Below are positions 1 to 6,117 of a stretch of DNA of 6,153 nucleotides, in pieces. Origin of the DNA: Sutterellaceae bacterium (GTDB taxonomy: Bacteria; Pseudomonadota; Gammaproteobacteria; Burkholderiales; Burkholderiaceae_F); the NCBI GenBank assembly GCA_030531135.1, contig JAUNOJ010000108.1, forward strand, positions 1-6,153, read 5' to 3'. The translations under genes were made by a program, and so were the position numbers. The notes below the pieces were generated by a model. It did no database searches, was not told where the DNA came from, and was given only the letters and a program-made list of their open reading frames with translations. Every line of letters begins with the position of its first letter. Within the stretch, counting starts at the first letter, position 1.

Positions 1-2097
1 ATCTTGGTGGTGTGTGTGATGTACTTGTTCTTGCAGAACTGGCGCGCCACCATCATTCCCACGATTGCCGTTCCTGTCGTGCTTTTGGGTACCTTCGGCG
101 TGTTGGGTGTGCTCGGCTACTCGATTAACGTGTTGACCATGTTTGCCATGGTCTTGGCCATCGGTCTGTTGGTGGACGACGCCATTGTGGTGGTGGAAAA
201 CGTCGAACGCGTGATGTACGAAGAAAAGTGCGATCCGCGTACGGCCACCATCAAGTCGATGAATCAGATTACGGGTGCTTTGATCGGTATTGCCATGGTG
301 TTGTCGGCCGTGTTCGTGCCGATGGCCTTCTTTGGCGGCTCCACCGGTGTGATTTATCGTCAGTTCTCCGTGACGATCGTCTCGGCCATGGTGCTTTCCG
401 TGATTGTGGCTTTGACCTTGACACCGGCTCTTTGCGGCACGATGCTTAAGCAACATGCCGAAGACCATGAACGCGCCACGACGGGCTTTTTCGGCCGCTT
501 CAACCAAGCGTTTGACGCTTTGACCAGCGGCGTGCGCGTGTCGGTTCAGGCCATGGTGCGTCGCATTCTGCGTTTGATGCTGATTTATGTCGTGCTTTGC
601 GGCGGCGTGGTGCTGGGCTTTATGAAGATTCCGAGCGCCTTTATGCCGGCAGAAGACCAGGGCGTGTTGATGATGATGCTGCAAACGCCTGCGGGCGCTA
701 CGGCGGAACGTACCGACGAAGTCTTGGCGCGTTTCCAGCAGACGGTTTCCAAGACCGAAGCAAAGGATGTGGACGCTATCTTTACGGTGCGCGGCTTCTC
801 CTTTGCCGGTACGGGTCAAAACAACGCCATGGGCTTTTTGAAGCTCAAGGACTGGGACGAACGTAAAGATGAGTCGAGCTCGATCAATTCGATCATGATG
901 CGCTCGATGGGCGTGTTGTTCTCGCCCAACTTCAAAGACAGCCAAGGCTTCGTGTTCCCGTTGCCTGCCGTGCCCGAACTCGGTGTGGCCGAAGGTTTCG
1001 ACTTCTATCTTCAGGATCGCTCCGGTCAGGGACATGAAAAGCTGATGGAAGTCTTGGGCATGTTCTTGCAAAAGGCCAACGCCGATCCGCGTTTGGTGCA
1101 GGTGCGCCACAACGGTATGGCCGACAGCCCCATGGTGCAGGTCAATGTCGACTACGACAAGGCGCGCGCCTTGGGTGTGACCGATACGCAGATCAACACG
1201 ACGTTGAATGCCGCTTTCGGTTCGTCTTACGTCAACGACTTTATGGATCGCGGTCGCTTGAAGAAGGTTTACGTGCAGGGCGTGGAAGACGCACGTGCCG
1301 AATTGACCGATTTGTCGAAGTGGTACGTCAAGAGTTCTTCGGGCAAGATGGTGCCGTTCGGCAGCTTCGTTTCGACCGAATGGAGCTACGGCTCGCCGCG
1401 TCTGGATCGCTTTAACGCTATTGAAGCCGTCAATATTCAGGGTAGTCCCGCTGCCGGCGTTTCTTCCGGTCAGGCTATGCAGATCATTGAAGACATTCTG
1501 GCCGAAATGCCGCACGGCTACTCCATCGAATGGAACGGTGTGTCGTATCAGGAACGTGTTGCCGGCAGTAACGCAGCGCCCTTGTATGCACTCTCGATTC
1601 TGGTGGTGTTCTTGGCTCTGGCCGCTTTGTACGAATCGTGGACGATTCCCGTGGCCGTTATTATGGTGATTCCGTTGGGCGTGTTGGGCGCACTCGGTTT
1701 GACCTGGGTGACCGGCAAAGAAAACGACGTCTACTTCCAGGTGGGTCTGTTGACCACTGTGGGGTTGGTGGCTAAAAACGCTATTTTGATCGTGGAATTT
1801 GCACGAGAATTGGTTGACAGCGGCTGGGAAGAACTTAAGGCTGTGGTCGAAGCCGTTCGCTTGCGTTTGCGTCCGATTTTGATGACGTCTCTTGCCTTCG
1901 GTTTGGGTGTTTTGCCCTTGGCTATGGCAAGCGGTGCCGGTGCCGGTGCGCAGTCGGCCATCGGTGTAGCCGTGTTGGGCGGTATGATTACAGGTACATT
2001 CTTGTGTATTTTCTTCGTGCCGGCTTTCTACGTGCTGATTTTGCGAATTTTCGGTCGCAAAAAGGCCGTCGTTGCCGAACCTGCCGAAACCAAGTAA
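1..2097 (+). CDS. acrB: RND multidrug efflux pump, inner-membrane permease (AcrB/MexB type), 5' partial
   Basis: This is the inner-membrane proton/drug antiporter of a tripartite efflux pump. It takes substrates from the periplasm and outer leaflet and passes them to an outer-membrane channel. The frame is open from base 1 with no start codon, so about 350 N-terminal residues are missing. The visible part begins in TM2 and runs to TM12. Residues matching E. coli AcrB are in place. The proton-relay aspartates D407/D408 are at bases 175-180, K940 at 1774-1776, R971 at 1864-1866 and T978 at 1885-1887. The distal-pocket phenylalanines F610, F615, F617 and F628 are at 781, 796, 802 and 835. The 'GFDF...GHEKL' block marks the docking-domain region. 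The C-terminus is short and ends at TAA 2095-2097. The fold and HAE1 family are certain. The exact orthologue (acrB, mexB or other) and the substrates are not, so the symbol is used in the AcrB-like sense. An adaptor (AcrA-like) gene is expected upstream. Confidence 0.96.
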   Translation: MLVVCVMYLFLQNWRATIIPTIAVPVVLLGTFGVLGVLGYSINVLTMFAMVLAIGLLVDDAIVVVENVERVMYEEKCDPRTATIKSMNQITGALIGIAMVLSAVFVPMAFFGGSTGVIYRQFSVTIVSAMVLSVIVALTLTPALCGTMLKQHAEDHERATTGFFGRFNQAFDALTSGVRVSVQAMVRRILRLMLIYVVLCGGVVLGFMKIPSAFMPAEDQGVLMMMLQTPAGATAERTDEVLARFQQTVSKTEAKDVDAIFTVRGFSFAGTGQNNAMGFLKLKDWDERKDESSSINSIMMRSMGVLFSPNFKDSQGFVFPLPAVPELGVAEGFDFYLQDRSGQGHEKLMEVLGMFLQKANADPRLVQVRHNGMADSPMVQVNVDYDKARALGVTDTQINTTLNAAFGSSYVNDFMDRGRLKKVYVQGVEDARAELTDLSKWYVKSSSGKMVPFGSFVSTEWSYGSPRLDRFNAIEAVNIQGSPAAGVSSGQAMQIIEDILAEMPHGYSIEWNGVSYQERVAGSNAAPLYALSILVVFLALAALYESWTIPVAVIMVIPLGVLGALGLTWVTGKENDVYFQVGLLTTVGLVAKNAILIVEFARELVDSGWEELKAVVEAVRLRLRPILMTSLAFGLGVLPLAMASGAGAGAQSAIGVAVLGGMITGTFLCIFFVPAFYVLILRIFGRKKAVVAEPAETK

Positions 2098-2108
2098 ATC
2101 GATCGAAG

Positions 2109-2137
2109 TCACTGTCGGCGGAGTTCGCCGACAGTGA
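2109..2137 (+). repeat. Perfect 12-bp hairpin after the pump gene, no T-tract
   Basis: Bases 2109-2120 (TCACTGTCGGCG) pair perfectly with 2126-2137 around a 5-base loop, GAGTT. It lies 11 bases after the pump stop codon. The 3' flank is TTGAAAACAC, without a run of T, so it does not look like an ordinary rho-independent terminator on either strand. It could shield the 3' end of the upstream message from exonucleases or attenuate transcription between pump and channel. That role is inferred; the pairing is directly visible. Confidence 0.8.
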
Positions 2138-2147
2138 TTGAAAACAC

Positions 2148-2176
2148 AACCTCAAAGTCGACACTCGACCGAGGTT
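2148..2176 (+). repeat. Interrupted inverted repeat between pump and channel genes
   Basis: The outer arms AACCTC (2148-2153) and GAGGTT (2171-2176) pair. The inner arms GTCGA (2157-2161) and TCGAC (2165-2169) pair around CAC. Three unpaired bases (AAA) on one side and one (C) on the other separate the two helices. It could be an RNA hairpin or a bound DNA site. No function is proved. Confidence 0.55.
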
Positions 2177-2179
2177 TTG

Positions 2180-2199
2180 ACGAATCGATATCGATTCGT
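2180..2199. promoter_or_regulatory. Perfect 20-bp palindrome, candidate operator, next to the channel gene's RBS
   Basis: ACGAATCGAT is followed at once by its exact reverse complement ATCGATTCGT. The right end is five bases before the AAGGAG ribosome-binding site of the outer-membrane channel gene. Perfect palindromes of this size are typical binding sites for dimeric repressors such as TetR proteins, and a TetR gene lies downstream in the same unit. A TTGACG hexamer (2177-2182) overlaps its left edge, but I see no convincing -10 box at the right distance, so a promoter here is doubtful. In RNA the same bases could only form a short stem with a forced loop. Confidence 0.5.
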
Positions 2200-2204
2200 T
2201 CATC

Positions 2205-2210
2205 AAGGAG
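2205..2210 (+). promoter_or_regulatory. Ribosome-binding site of the channel gene
   Basis: AAGGAG is a near-perfect Shine-Dalgarno sequence, separated by seven bases (TTGAATT) from the ATG at 2218. It fixes the start of the channel lipoprotein and agrees with the signal peptide that begins there. Confidence 0.85.
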
Positions 2211-2217
2211 TTGAATT

Positions 2218-3663
2218 ATGCGTAAGAGTATCTGCCTGTTGCCTTTGGCTGCCGCACTGATGCTCTCCGGGTGCGTGTCTCTTGCCCCGGATTATGAACA
2301 GCCGCAAGCCCCGGTGGCTCAGGCGTGGCCTCAGGACGAGGCTACGAAAAATGCCGTCGTTTTGACCGAAGGTCTTCAACAGTGGGGCGACTTTTTTACC
2401 GATCCCAAGCTCATTGCTTTGATTGAAAAGGGATTGGAAAACAACCGTAGCCTTCGCTCGGCCATCATGGCCGTTGAACAAGCCAGAGCGCAGTACGGCG
2501 TGAGCCGCTCGCAGCTCTTTCCCAGCGTTGCTGCCGTGGCCGAAGAAACCGCAAGCCGTACGCCGCGCTCGGTCAATAGCGCCGGTCGCGACGTCACCAG
2601 TCATGTCTATTCGGCCTCTTTGGGTATGAGTTCTTACGAACTCGACCTTTTCGGTCGCGTGCGTAACCTCAATGAACAGGCTCTGCAGGCTTATTTCCAG
2701 ACGGAAGCCGCACAGCGCACGGCACAAATGACGGTCGTGACCGAAATCGCCCAGACTTGGTTGTCGTTGGGCGCGGCTAAAGAACAGTTGCGTTTGGCAA
2801 CGAGCACCTATGAAAGCCAGCTCGAAAGCTTGGAATTGACCAAGAAGAGCTACGAACTCGGCGCTTCGAGTCAGTTGGACGTCCAGCAGGCTTTGACCAC
2901 CGTGGCAAGCGCCAAGACCGCACAAGTGCAGGCAATGCGAGCCGTGTCGCAGTATCGCAATGCCTTGACCCTTTTGGTGGGCGACAGTGTGGATGCATCT
3001 TTGGAACCCGAAGGTCTGGTTGAAAACGTCACCAAGACCGTGTCGGCCGCTTCCAACATCCCGAGCGAAGTGCTCTTGGCTCGTCCCGATATCGCTTCTG
3101 CCGAAGCCGCATTGCGTTCTGCCAATGCCAATATTGGCGTGGCGCGTGCCGCATTCTTCCCGAGTATTTCGTTGACGGGCACGTTCGGTACGACTTCGAC
3201 CGAATTGTCCGACCTCTTTGGCGGCGGCACGCGTATGTGGAGCTTTATCCCCAACATTACGTTGCCGATCTTTACGGGCGGAGCAAATCTTCAGACGTTG
3301 AGAGCTGCCGAAGCTGCGCAAAAGCAGGCTGTGGCCGACTACGAATTGGCGATTCAAACAGCCTTTAAGGAAGTGGCAGATGCGCTGGCCACCGAAGGCA
3401 CCGTTGCCGACGAATTGGCTGCAACGCAAGAATTGGCCGATGCCACCGCTCAGAGCTATAAACTTTCCGAAGACCGTTATCGTAACGGCATGGACAGCTA
3501 CTTGACGGTGTTGGACAGCCAACGCTCCAATTTCTCGGCTCAGCAAAGCTTGATTTCCGCCAAGCTGGCTCGTGCCACGAGTGCAGTGACGCTCTACAAG
3601 GTGTTGGGCGGCGGCTCTCAGTTGGTGCAAATAGAGCAAGAAAACGAAGCTAAGGCGCAGTGA
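2218..3663 (+). CDS. Outer-membrane efflux channel lipoprotein (OprM/NodT family)
   Basis: This 481-residue protein is the outer-membrane exit duct of the tripartite pump, a trimeric TolC-fold channel. The N-terminus is a lipoprotein signal: positive residues R2 and K3, a hydrophobic core, and the lipobox LSGC with C19 as the lipidation site, followed by the typical 'LAPDYEQP'. Two tandem outer-membrane efflux protein (OEP) repeats follow. The first includes 'YELDLFGR' at residues 140-147 and long alanine/glutamine-rich helices. The second begins near the family motif RPDI at 289-292, passes 'FFPSISLTG' and ends with 'LTVLDSQR' and 'LYKVLGGG'. The length is normal for the family. The start is set by the AAGGAG site and the signal peptide. 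The gene follows the pump after ~120 bases and overlaps the regulator start, which supports one operon. The family is certain; the exact orthologue is not named because OprM, TtgC, AdeK and similar proteins cannot be told apart by eye. Confidence 0.96.
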   Translation: MRKSICLLPLAAALMLSGCVSLAPDYEQPQAPVAQAWPQDEATKNAVVLTEGLQQWGDFFTDPKLIALIEKGLENNRSLRSAIMAVEQARAQYGVSRSQLFPSVAAVAEETASRTPRSVNSAGRDVTSHVYSASLGMSSYELDLFGRVRNLNEQALQAYFQTEAAQRTAQMTVVTEIAQTWLSLGAAKEQLRLATSTYESQLESLELTKKSYELGASSQLDVQQALTTVASAKTAQVQAMRAVSQYRNALTLLVGDSVDASLEPEGLVENVTKTVSAASNIPSEVLLARPDIASAEAALRSANANIGVARAAFFPSISLTGTFGTTSTELSDLFGGGTRMWSFIPNITLPIFTGGANLQTLRAAEAAQKQAVADYELAIQTAFKEVADALATEGTVADELAATQELADATAQSYKLSEDRYRNGMDSYLTVLDSQRSNFSAQQSLISAKLARATSAVTLYKVLGGGSQLVQIEQENEAKAQ

Positions 3664-4235
3664 TGACGGTTTCGGATGCTGCATTACTCGAACAGCGTCG
3701 AGAAGCCATTCTCGATGCTGCTTGCGATGATTTTGCCGAAAAGGGATTCACCGCGACGACGATGGCACACATCGCCAAGCGTGTCGGGATGAGTGTCGGA
3801 AATCTCTATAACTACTTTCCGAGCAAGGATGCGATTTTAAGCGCCCTTGCGCAACGGGAGAGCAGTCAAAATGCGGAGTATGCCAGACGCTTCATTCGCG
3901 GTGAAATCAGTCATTCGGAGCAACGCAACAATTTGATTGCGCACATCAAAGAGCGCATGAAACCGATGCAAGCCCGCGTGATGCTCGAGGTCTTCGTCGA
4001 AGCAACGCACAACGACAAGATTGCCGAGATCGTACACCGCTATGACGAGGACGTCCGTGCGTTTCTCACGGAAATCTACACGCAGGCGGGATTGACGCCC
4101 GAGCAGATTAGCGCCAAGATCTCCGTCAACATGGTTTTGATGGATGGCATCATGATTCGTGCGCTGTCGCAACCGGATTTGGACGCCGACTTTGTGGCGC
4201 CCATTATTGCCGATAAGATACTGACGTTGCGTTAA
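3663..4235 (+). CDS. TetR/AcrR-family transcriptional regulator, probable efflux repressor
   Basis: This 190-residue protein has a TetR-type DNA-binding domain at residues ~10-57. It shows the family pattern 'ILDAACDDFAEKGF', then a helix-turn-helix 'TMAHIAKRVGMSVGNLYNYFPSKD', with the characteristic L-Y-N-Y-F-x-x-K at 48-55. The all-helical C-terminal part (~60-190) should form the dimer and ligand pocket. The stretch 'LMDGIMIRAL' resembles the BetI-like C-terminal class, but this is only suggestive. I chose ATG 3663, whose A is the last base of the channel gene's TGA. AAGG at 3652-3655 lies seven bases upstream. A GTG at 3660 would add one residue and cannot be excluded. The overlap points to coupled translation with the channel gene, and no separate promoter is visible. 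The likely role is repression of this efflux operon, including itself. That is inferred from position and family; the ligand is unknown. Confidence 0.93.
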   Translation: MTVSDAALLEQRREAILDAACDDFAEKGFTATTMAHIAKRVGMSVGNLYNYFPSKDAILSALAQRESSQNAEYARRFIRGEISHSEQRNNLIAHIKERMKPMQARVMLEVFVEATHNDKIAEIVHRYDEDVRAFLTEIYTQAGLTPEQISAKISVNMVLMDGIMIRALSQPDLDADFVAPIIADKILTLR

Positions 4236-4258
4236 GTTTTCGCCGAAATTCGTTTAAC

Positions 4259-4292
4259 AAAACCGAACTCGGGCAACCGGGTTCGGTTTTTT
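4259..4292 (+). terminator. Rho-independent terminator of the efflux operon
   Basis: AAAACCGAAC (4259-4268) pairs exactly with GTTCGGTTTT (4281-4290). Four more pairs (TCGG with CCGG, one of them a T-G wobble) extend the stem to a GCAA tetraloop at 4273-4276. A run of six T ends at 4292. It starts 23 bases after the regulator stop codon. The A-run on the left may also allow termination from the other strand. It is also the probable target of the intron that begins four bases later. Confidence 0.95.
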
Positions 4293-4563
4293 AATGGTGC
4301 GCCCAGCATGGCGCGATATCTAGGGAGTGGAAGTCTCCTACTCGCCCGATGAGGGGAAGAGTTAGCGACTCGGCAAGAGCGTCTTGGTAACAAGGGGTTT
4401 GGAGGAAGCCGATAGCAAAATGCATGTTCGACGAACAGGAAGCGGATATGAGGCATGGCTGTAGGGCATGAAGGCCATAAGATTCAACGCCCGATACTCA
4501 TACGGATACAGCAACGTAGATCCGACGGACAGGCAGGAAAGGTACGCGCAATACCTGGGGAGA

Positions 4564-4619
4564 ACCTGATTGGTGCCGAAAGGCTACCGAAGCCGCGAGG
4601 TTAGGGATGCTAATCAGGT
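4564..4619 (+). ncRNA. Probable intron domain II stem-loop, enlarged
   Basis: ACCTGATT (4564-4571) pairs perfectly with AATCAGGT (4612-4619). Inside lies a second hairpin, GGTGCC with GGCTACC (4572-4588), with a GAAA tetraloop and one bulged T. It sits directly before the GTCAGCAG block, where domain II lies in class C introns. GNRA loops at this place commonly make tertiary contacts. The assignment rests on position and similarity, not on a covariance model. Confidence 0.55.
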
Positions 4620-4674
4620 GGTCAGCAGAGGTCATAGTAAGGGAAACCTGAAGGACCGAACGTTAATAAGTGAG

Positions 4675-4691
4675 TAGAGGTAGGAACTCTA
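4675..4691 (+). promoter_or_regulatory. RBS of the intron protein inside a short hairpin
   Basis: TAGAG (4675-4679) can pair with CTCTA (4687-4691), enclosing the Shine-Dalgarno bases AGAGGTAGG (4676-4684) just before the ATG at 4692. In the group II intron Ll.LtrB the maturase binds a domain IVa element that covers its own start site and so limits its translation. The layout here is compatible with that, but the stem is only five pairs and protein binding is an inference. Confidence 0.45.
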
Positions 4692-6080
4692 ATGGAAAAT
4701 GTAGAACCCAGCAAAACACCTGCATGGTGTCCGGGAACCGGAGGGGACGGGAGAGCCGCCCCGAAAGGCGGAAACGGCGGAGATGATGGGCAGCATACCA
4801 TTGCGAACCTAAACTGGACGAAAGCTCAACCTAGACGGTATCCGCTCATGAAGTATGTCACTTTGGCACTTTATGAGGCAGCAGGTAAGGTTATTGAGAA
4901 CCGCGGTGGCGCCGGTGTTGACGGGGTAACCGTGGACAAACTAATCGAACTGTTGGATACACATGGGACTGGTATATGCCGAAAACTCGAGACGGGGACA
5001 TACATCCCCGCTCCGGTTAGACGAGTCGATATACCCAAGCCAAATGGAGGAACGAGAATGCTCGGAATTCCGACTGTGTTGGATCGAACGATTCAACAGG
5101 CCATCGTGATGGTCATCGAATCGGAATTTGAAAAGCAATTCTCCGACCATAGCTATGGCTTTCGTAAAGGACGCAGTGCTCATCAAGCAATAGAAGCGGC
5201 TCAGGAATACGTCAAACAAGGCTACCGTTGGGTAGTGGAGATTGACCTTTCCAAGTTCTTCGACCGCGTGAACCACGACAAGCTCATGGGTATTATTGCC
5301 CGTGTAATTGACGATAAGCCGATGCTCAAATTGATCCGCCGATATCTTACGGCAGGGATCATGGAGGGCGGTTTGGTTTCGCAAAGAGTCAAAGGCGTAC
5401 CTCAAGGCTCACCCCTAAGTCCGTTACTGTCAAACATAATGTTGACAGAGCTGGATAGAGAGCTTGAGAAACGAGGTTTGCACTTCTGCCGATATGCGGA
5501 CGACTGCAACATTTACGTTAAAAGCGAATTGGCGGCCAAAAGAGTATTGGCATCCGTCACGAGATACTTAGAGGAGGTGCTCAAGTTGCAGGTTAATCGC
5601 GACAAGAGCGGCACCTTTCGTCCGAAGGATTCGGTTTTCCTCGGATACAGTATGACAAACGGCGGAGCCAGAATCGAAGTGGCACAAAAGGCGATTGATC
5701 GCCTATGGATCAAAATCCGCAAGATATTGAATCAGTCACGAGGGATGTCACTGGGGCAGTGTATCCAACGCCTCTCAAAGACCTTGCGAGGTTGGCGTAA
5801 TTACTATTACCTCGACAGGCGCAAGGGATTCTTTGAGAAGATTGATATACACATCAGGAGGCATCTGAGGAAACTGCAATGGATCGCGTGGAAAAGACCG
5901 AAGACGCGAGAGCGTGAGCTTAGACGCCGAGGCATAGATCCATACACGGCTTGGAAGAGCTCGGTTAACGGGAGGGGAGCTTGGTGGAATGCAAACGCGA
6001 TACATATGCGCAACGCACTCCCCATGACCTTCTTTAGGGAAAATAGGCTGTATAGTCTCGCGACTATGGCGATTGTTTAA
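4692..6080 (+). CDS. ltrA: Group II intron-encoded reverse transcriptase/maturase, no endonuclease domain
   Basis: This 462-residue protein helps its intron RNA fold and splice, and copies it into DNA during movement. The first ~50 residues are glycine-rich and not part of the conserved fold. The RT domain follows: '[10 protein letters not shown]' near 77-86, '[20 protein letters not shown]' near 114-133, '[14 protein letters not shown]', the motif A aspartate D185 in 'EIDLSKFFD', PQGSP at 237-241, and the catalytic YADD at 268-271. The catalytic aspartates are intact. The maturase (X) domain includes 'LRGWRNYYY', and a basic region follows. The C-terminus '[10 protein letters not shown]...[10 protein letters not shown]' has no HNH or zinc-finger endonuclease, as is usual for class C. 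The start ATG 4692 has AGAGGTAGG just upstream; an internal ATG at 4848 (M53) is the next option. The stop codon lies four bases before the domain V helix, so the frame fills domain IV. It appears complete and without frameshift. Confidence 0.95.
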   Translation: MENVEPSKTPAWCPGTGGDGRAAPKGGNGGDDGQHTIANLNWTKAQPRRYPLMKYVTLALYEAAGKVIENRGGAGVDGVTVDKLIELLDTHGTGICRKLETGTYIPAPVRRVDIPKPNGGTRMLGIPTVLDRTIQQAIVMVIESEFEKQFSDHSYGFRKGRSAHQAIEAAQEYVKQGYRWVVEIDLSKFFDRVNHDKLMGIIARVIDDKPMLKLIRRYLTAGIMEGGLVSQRVKGVPQGSPLSPLLSNIMLTELDRELEKRGLHFCRYADDCNIYVKSELAAKRVLASVTRYLEEVLKLQVNRDKSGTFRPKDSVFLGYSMTNGGARIEVAQKAIDRLWIKIRKILNQSRGMSLGQCIQRLSKTLRGWRNYYYLDRRKGFFEKIDIHIRRHLRKLQWIAWKRPKTRERELRRRGIDPYTAWKSSVNGRGAWWNANAIHMRNALPMTFFRENRLYSLATMAIV

Positions 6081-6083
6081 CGA

Positions 6084-6115
6084 AGCGCCCATTGCGGTCC
6101 CGCACGATGGGTGCT
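6084..6115 (+). ncRNA. Intron domain V, catalytic hairpin
   Basis: AGCGCCCAT (6084-6092) pairs with ATGGGTGCT (6107-6115). TGCG (6093-6096) pairs with CGCA (6101-6104) around the loop GTCC, and the two-base bulge CG is at 6105-6106. The catalytic triad is C6086-G6087-C6088, with the expected G-T wobble at G6087/T6112. The core from 6085 to 6114 is 30 bases, shorter than the 34 bases usual in classes A and B and equal to the class C pattern. Confidence 0.92.
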
Positions 6116-6117
6116 GT

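Larger units (their letters stand above)
4297..4691 (+). ncRNA. Group II intron RNA, domains I-III and start of domain IV
   Basis: This ~395-base stretch has no gene and is structured intron RNA. The first hairpin pairs GCGCC (4299-4303) with GGCGC (4310-4314) around CAGCAT. The next part, from about 4321, carries the class C-like pattern of an AGGG block, an AAGTCTCC block and then the GAGGGGAAGAGTTAGC region. GGAGGAAGC lies near 4401-4409. Toward the 3' side come a domain II-like stem (4564-4619), the GTCAGCAGAGGTCATAGTA block, and a small AGG-GAAA-CCT hairpin (4639-4648) followed by GAAGGAC, as expected for domain III. I could not assign the exon-binding sequences with confidence, so EBS1/EBS3 remain unmarked. 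Confidence 0.85.

Noticed and set aside
4..6. TTG at base 4 as the real start of the pump gene
   Set aside because: The frame is open from base 1 and the sequence begins in the middle of TM2 of AcrB, so this is a truncated gene rather than a short one.
2109..2137. Rho-independent terminator after the pump gene
   Set aside because: The stem is strong but there is no T-run after it on either strand, so I list it as a hairpin only.
2177..2205. Promoter with TTGACG as the -35 box before the channel gene
   Set aside because: At 17-base spacing the -10 position reads TCATCA, a poor match, and transcription would start at the RBS or start codon.
2871..3257. Minus-strand open frame of 128 codons inside the channel gene
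   Set aside because: Shadow of the sense gene; no RBS or known motif supports it.
2203..3684. Long (493-codon) open frame on the minus strand opposite the channel gene
   Set aside because: It lies almost entirely opposite a clearly conserved outer-membrane channel gene. Its translation shows no recognisable domain and has the His/Arg/Gly-rich look of antisense to a biased codon pattern.
4232..4456. Minus-strand frame of 74 codons across the terminator and intron 5' end
   Set aside because: It runs through the terminator hairpin and the conserved intron 5' domain, so it is not a plausible gene.
4941..5405. Minus-strand open frame of 154 codons opposite the reverse transcriptase
   Set aside because: It is opposite the conserved RT motifs, and its translation resembles no family I recognise.
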